Part shown: in pieces, positions 58,771 through 64,000 of the stretch
Layout of the letters: every line of letters starts with the position of its first letter
How positions within the stretch are numbered: the first letter of the stretch is position 1
Assembly: GCA_001598975.1 (NCBI GenBank)
Contig: BBXU01000726.1
Coordinates: 1-64,000, forward strand
Direction of reading: 5' to 3'
DNA length: 64,000 bases
Source: Parachlorella kessleri
Lineage: Eukaryota; Chlorophyta; Trebouxiophyceae; Chlorellales; Chlorellaceae
Position numbers and translations under genes: made by a program
Notes under the pieces: model-generated
What the model was told of the DNA's origin: nothing
The model's input: only the letters and a program-made list of their open reading frames with translations
Databases searched by the model: none

Positions 58771-59970
58771 GGTCATGGCAGATGTCAGCAAACTGCTTTG
58801 CATATGAGTGTGAAGTGTGAAGACTCGGTACTAGGTGCGCACTGGGTGCCTGGCGTGTGTCACTGGGCGCCCAGTATACTGAAGACGCCTGCCAGCGGTA
58901 CATATGGGAGTTACTACTGGGTAGCCCCAACAAACTTCACATTCAGTATTAATGGCTGTGGTGCTTTGAGGGCTAAGTCCAGCCGTGACCTGATACAAAT
59001 CCTCGGTGATGATAGGCATATGCGCTAATCTGCAGGACGCTGCAGTGACTTTACTATACCATAGCAAGGGATGCTGTGGTGAGGCGGCAAGTACTTGCAA
59101 GGAAGATATTACATCTAATGTCTTGAACACGTGGTGCCTTGGTGCATGGCACTGCAATAGAACCCATTGCATGCTTGGCACGCCCCCCTTTGAACAAGAT
59201 GAAAATGAAGTGATAACATCCAAACCCTAAATAGGCACCTTCCAAGATTGGCAAGAGAGAAACAAATTGCAGGCTTGATGAAGGAATACACTGCTGGTGC
59301 TGGATTATTGAAAACCTCAGGAAACAAGGAAGCAGGAATGTGGCAGGGGCTGGCTTCAACAGCAAAGACCTCACTGGAGCAGACTTGACAACCAAGCAAC
59401 TCCATGAGCACCCCGAAATCTAAAGCCTTCATAGCTCAAGTCTACGAGCGTAACATCACAAGGTAAGGAACAGTTCAGACGCATAACTTCAGGGAAGTCA
59501 GTCTAAGTACATAGACAGCACTACGGCCTACAAATCTATGAAATGACACAGCTCTCACAAAACCTGTACAAAATGCGGGGCGGAGGGAGGAGGCAGAAGT
59601 GTACCACAATGCCAAATCCCTCAAGCACTAATATGCAGGCAACCCAGCCTGCAACCCCCAAAAGCAAAAACATTTGTTCGGTGAGGAGACATTCTTTGCA
59701 CGAAAGCGCATGGCTCTTTCTTGTGACACAACCCGACCCCTGCACGTGATAAGCTGTGCCGGCAGGATCCCACACATCAACAACACTTGCACATGGTTCA
59801 CGCACGACGCTGCCCCAAAAACACTCAAAGGAGAACGGGGCATTCAAACTTCTTTATTATAACTTAAAACAACACAGAAGCCCCCTTGACCATACCTCCA
59901 GGCGAGGAAGGGATACTGCGCCACTCGTCATCCATCACTCAACTAACCAGAGGACCCCTTCAACATTGCT
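58771..59970. other. Convergent intergenic region
   Basis: 1.2 kb holding the facing 3' UTRs of the CEP290-like gene (+) and the Q-rich gene (-). It is AT-richer than the genes. Open frames of 60-130 codons occur on both strands without domain or splice support. Confidence 0.6.
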
Positions 59971-62900
59971 CTACATGCAGAAGGGGTTCTGCGGCGCTGC
60001 CTGCGCAATGTCGGCATATTTCATGGCCAGCTCGGCAGCTGCCATGCTGCCCTCTGCTGTGCCGCCGCTGGGGGCAACGCTTGTTCGAACGGGGGGGCCC
60101 TGCAGTTAGTGGGCGCAGCCGGCCGAGTCTCAGGGACCATTGCAGGTATGGGGGCACTGAAAGTTTGAAGGGTGGGCAGGAGTCTGCTCCTCTGTAAGGG
60201 CGCAGCGGCTGAGTGCTCCGCAACACCCCCCATAAGTTGCACCTGGGGACAACCACAGCTCCCGTGCACCCTCCCTTCAGTCCGCATGCAACCCCCACTG
60301 CAGCGCCCCCCCCCCGGGGCAGGACGCCCAAGCAATGACGCCCCAACACGTGCCAGACACAGTAGACCGTCAGCGGCCGGACCTTGTTGGCGGTGGTGGC
60401 TGGAAGGCGTAGGTGCCGAGCCCCCTCAGCCGACAGCTGGGGCCCCGGCGGGTAGAACCCATCAACCAGCAGCCCCTGGTCCCAGGCTGGGGGGGGTCCC
60501 AGCCCCGCGCCGTCCGCCCCTCTGGGGTGGTGGAAAGGCATTGCCGACTGCGGCGCGGCCTGGGGACCCGCGGCCCACCTGCCCTTCTGCTGCTGCTGCT
60601 GCTGCAGGTACTGCTGCTGGTGGTGGTGCTGCAGCTGTTGCTGGTGCAGCTGGTAGAGCTGGTGAAGCTGGTGCGTACTGGGGTGGCGAGGCAGCAGGCC
60701 CTGGTCTTGCTGTGAGGCTGCGGGCCACAGCTGCGACCAGGACGGTGATTGTGCGGGGGCTGCGTGTGGCTGCTGCTGCTGCTGCTGGTAGTGGTAGCGG
60801 GGGAGCTGCGGCTGCGGCTGCCCTGGCCCTGCCTGCTGCTGCCCCTGCTGCGGCTGTGAGGCGAGCGGCGAGCGCAGGAAGGCCCCCGAGGGCAGGCTGC
60901 CTTGTAAGCCGGCCCTGGGTATGGAAGGCTGCTGGCCCAGTTGGCTGAGCACGTGCTTCAAGGCGTTGGACTGATCCGGCCACAGGTCTGACATCTGACG
61001 CATGAGGACGTGGAGGGAGCCCTGCACATGCACATGGAACTGATCAGCTTGGTTGATGGTGTGGTGGACTGGTGTGGAGTCACTGGTGTGGGGGGCTTGT
61101 AGAGGCACAGATGTGGTGGGCTGGTGAGGAGTCACTGGTGTGGTGGGCAAGCTGCAACACACATGCGCTTGACACAACCATGTGCCATCTGCGCTGCTGG
61201 TGGCAATGGATCATTGCATGCACTGTAGCGCGCGGCAATTGCCCCCCCTAAACCGGGGGGTCAGCTGCGACCCCGACAACCGGATGGAATGCAAGCGGAT
61301 CATCCTGGGTGTGCCCCTTACCAGTGGGTCCAATGAGCCCAGCAGGGGTCTCTCCACGGCCTCCTCGCCAGCTCTCTCCGCAGCACTGCCAGCTGGCAGC
61401 ACGCTGGCAGGCGCGCCAAAGCTGCCCTGGCGCCCGGGTGGCAGCGCCGCGGCACGGCCCGGCATCGGGCGGAGCGATGCGTCTCCATGTCTTGCCATGC
61501 ACCCCTGCTCCGCCTGCTGTGGTCTGCCGCCCCCCTGCTGCGCATGGTGGGCCACAGGGGCGCCCTCCGCTGCAATTGTCGGCCCGCCACGAACGCACTG
61601 CTGAGCCTGCTGCTGCTGAGGCTGCTCTGCCTGCTGCGCTTGTCCTGCCACCGGGTCCCCTGCTCCGGCCGTCTTGGCTATATCATGTGCACCACCCCCC
61701 TGGTTGTGGGAACTGCCAGTGCCAGCTCTGCCCAGGGCGCCGCTCCCTAGGGCCCCTAGCGGGGTAGGGGCACTCTGTGAGAGCCGGCCTGTGCGCGCCG
61801 AGGGTGCAAGCACGTTGGGCTGTGTGCTGGGGCCGCCATCCCCTGTTGGCCGGGCAACAGCCGAACTAGTCAGCTCGCCGGTTGCCTGTACGCCACTGTG
61901 GGACAGCCGTCCCGCCCCCGGCCCAGGCGCGTGTCCCCAACTGCCGTCGCCTCCCGTCAAAATGTCGCCGTTGGCGCCTTCCCCGCCCCCGCCGCCGTCA
62001 GATGCTGCCAGCGTGGGAGGCGCGGAGCGCTGTTGCTTGAAAGAGCCAGGCGCCTGCTTGGCAGCTGGCTGTGGAAGCCGAGGAGGCAGGCGGGGGTGGT
62101 CTAGCCCTGCGAGCCAGCTTGGCACCCCCTTCTCGCCCGGGCCATCCCTCCCTAGGCCCCCGCTGCCCAGCCGCCTAGCGGTGGGATGCAGCACCTGGCC
62201 CTGGGCCCCGGCTGCTGCGCCCGCTGCGACGGGCGCTGCCACACCCGCGGCTGCTGACGAGCTTGCAGGCTGGCTTGCGGGGGGCGGTGCACTGCCCGGC
62301 TCCGCCGCAGCAGCTGCTGAGGCCAGTGCCGGGCTTGTAGGCTGCACCCGGTGTGGCTGGACGGGGTCTGTCGAGGGCGTCGGGTGAGGTTTCATGCCCG
62401 AACCAGGCATGTCGCGCTTCCCTGCACCTGTGTTCGCGTGATCCTGCAGTTGCCCTTGGTCCTCCTGCTGCTGCATTGCATCAACCTGCTGCAACTGCTC
62501 CTGCCGTGGCTTGTCCCCCTGCGGCTGCTCTGCCTGCTGCCCGCGTGCCTGCTGCGCCTGCTTCTGCTGAAGAGCCTTGAGGTACTCAAGGAAGCCGCCC
62601 TGCTGGTTGATGGACTGAGCCAAAGTCTCAGGCAGCTACAGCGGCAAAAAAGAGAACAGCGAGATCAAGGCGCCGACACTGGATGACCTGCCTTCAGAAG
62701 AGCCCGTCCTGGCTTCTTCCTAGGTTCCCCCTTGCTGCGACTACTGATAACAGTAGCAACGTGGCGGTACACTGCAGTACAGCAATACATACCCCAAAAA
62801 GACGTACAAGGTTGCATGCTTTGTAACCAAACAGATGGGACCTACCACGGCCAGGACTTGGTCTGATAGGGGGTCGTCTGCTGCTACTGGGGCATTAGCC

Positions 62901-63772
62901 ACGCCAGCCAGCCCTGTGGCCGCCTGGGGCAGCAGCACCGAATACAGCTGCACGAGGCTCCGGCGCAGCAGGAACACCGTCTGGCAGGGGGAACAGGGAC
63001 AGAGGGGTAGGTTGTGTAAGGAAGGTACTGGGAGTGCGGCCGCGGCAGGAGACGTTATTTGTGCTATACAAAGGGCCCCGCCGCAGCAGCATCTATCTAC
63101 GTCTGGCAAGGGGACCCCGGGCAAGGAGGTGGGCTGTGTGGCTGGGGAGAGCCCATGGCACTGACCCCTGGTGGCAGCAGGAGTGCGAAGAGGCTTACAG
63201 AGGAGAAGAGGGCCTCCCCAAAGCAGGCACACCGCCTGACCATTGGGCATAACAGAAGAACGAGGCTGCTGTAGATGAGGTCAGCCGGGTCTACAAACTG
63301 TCCTGTGCCACTCGCGCAACAGCGCAACAGCAACAGTTGTTGGCCCCCACCTGCTCAAGCTTCCGAGTGCGTTGCTCGTAATGCCCTCGGAGCGCTTCCA
63401 CTTGCGAGCTCAGCAGCGCCAGTGCAGACGCCCCTGCCAGCCAGCCGACGCAGCAGCGGGTTGCTATCATGCCAGGTTGCATGCTGACGTTATGACAGTG
63501 CATCCCAGGGTCAGGAGAGAGAGCCTGGTCTGGTTGAAGGATGCAGCAGCAGGCAAGCTATGGCAAGGCACACGTCCCAGTTCCGAAGCAGCCAAGCGGC
63601 GCTGAAATTCTGCCAGGCTTGACTTCCAATGCAATGCTCAACACTTACCTGGGTTCTGCACTGAGGAATATTCGCCACACGACCCTCCGGGGAGGGTGGC
63701 CTGCGCCTGCTGCGACTGTTGCTGCTGATGGTGCAGGTGCTGCAAGCTGAGGATCGCTTGCAAGACCCGATG
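59971..63772 (-). CDS. Large glutamine/alanine/proline-rich protein, unknown function
   Basis: Minus-strand exons 63772-63649, 63433-63351, 62980-62846, 62635-61322, 61021-60383 and 60099-59971 (TAG) all close in frame, giving about 800 residues. The N-terminal third is ordered and looks conserved: HRVLQAILSLQHLHHQ, LLSSQVEALRGHYEQRTRKL, TVFLLRRSLVQLYSVLLPQ, DDPLSDQVLAVLPETLAQS, then GGFLEYLKALQQKQ. The long fourth exon is low-complexity (Gln, Gly, Ala, Pro). The fifth starts with a second ordered block (LHVLMRQMSDLWPDQSNALK), followed by Gln/His runs, and the last exon ends ELAMKYADIAQAAPQNPFCM. The donor after the fifth exon (gtccgg) is unusual but keeps phase. The first exon seen starts in phase 0 after a CAG acceptor, so the start codon lies upstream, possibly beyond 64000. 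The composition suggests a nuclear transcriptional or RNA-binding cofactor; I do not recognise the family. Confidence 0.6.
61050..61148. repeat. GGTGTGG-rich minisatellite in an intron of the Q-rich gene
   Basis: A degenerate array of GGTGTGGTGG-like units. A 16-base unit, GGAGTCACTGGTGTGG, is repeated exactly at 61076-61091 and 61128-61143 (52 bp apart). The array lies within the minus-strand intron between exons 62635-61322 and 61021-60383. Confidence 0.8.
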
Positions 63773-64000
63773 CTGCAGGGGGTATTTTCAAAGAGGAACC
63801 CTTACAACGTGCCGTTGGTGAAGACATTGGCCTCTTGAGATCTCAGGCATTCCACTTCTCCCCAAGGCGCTGTCAGCTACCCTGTTCCATTGTAAAAGGG
63901 AAGGTATCCAGTCTGGAGGTTCTGCACCCTTCTCACAAGGATAGTGACGTGGGACGGATGGGGCCCCATATGTGCCCATTCGCCTCCCAGGGAGCTGCAA

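Overview
The window reads as nuclear DNA of a GC-rich, intron-rich green alga. The evidence is high-GC coding sequence cut into short exons by GT-AG introns (often 70-350 nt), alanine- and glutamine-rich low-complexity stretches, transit-peptide-like N termini, plant-type enzymes (an ornithine decarboxylase, a pKIWI502-like flavin reductase, a UDP-sugar transporter of the SLC35E3/UUAT type, an aminoalcoholphosphotransferase) and a CEP290-like ciliary coiled-coil protein. The last implies a lineage that makes, or recently made, flagella, so a chlorophyte flagellate is the best guess. No rRNA, tRNA, CRISPR array, insertion sequence or recognisable virus was seen.

Layout: 1-8993 (+) 3' part of a VPS13-like lipid-transfer protein, opening with 29 CAG codons; 10082-12410 (+) SLC35E3-like nucleotide-sugar transporter; 14173-17632 (-) ornithine decarboxylase; 18590-24870 (+) TAF5; 25978-28270 (-) predicted plastid acyltransferase-3 membrane protein; 29352-31475 (-) pKIWI502-like FAD/NAD(P) oxidoreductase; 32025-36739 (+) glutamine-rich MED15-like Mediator subunit; 37078-38265 (-) uncharacterised protein; 38403-41302 (+) CDP-alcohol phosphotransferase; 42207-46074 (+) conserved organelle-targeted protein of unknown function; 46596-49548 (-) coiled-coil protein; 50173-52749 (-) enoyl-CoA isomerase; 53324-58770 (+) CEP290-like protein; 59971-63772 (-) Q-rich protein whose 5' end is unresolved.

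The genes are independent transcription units, alternately convergent and divergent, with gaps of about 0.1-1.8 kb. Two (TAF5, MED15-like) belong to the RNA polymerase II machinery, two (VPS13, aminoalcoholphosphotransferase) to phospholipid transport and synthesis, and one to ciliary structure. They do not form an obvious pathway cluster.

Exon models were built by hand from conserved protein reading frames and splice phase. Most junctions close exactly in frame. Unresolved spots are the first exons of several genes and two junction regions in VPS13. The most striking structural signal is nine well-supported GC-AG introns spread over seven genes, three of them in the conserved unknown gene at 42-46 kb.
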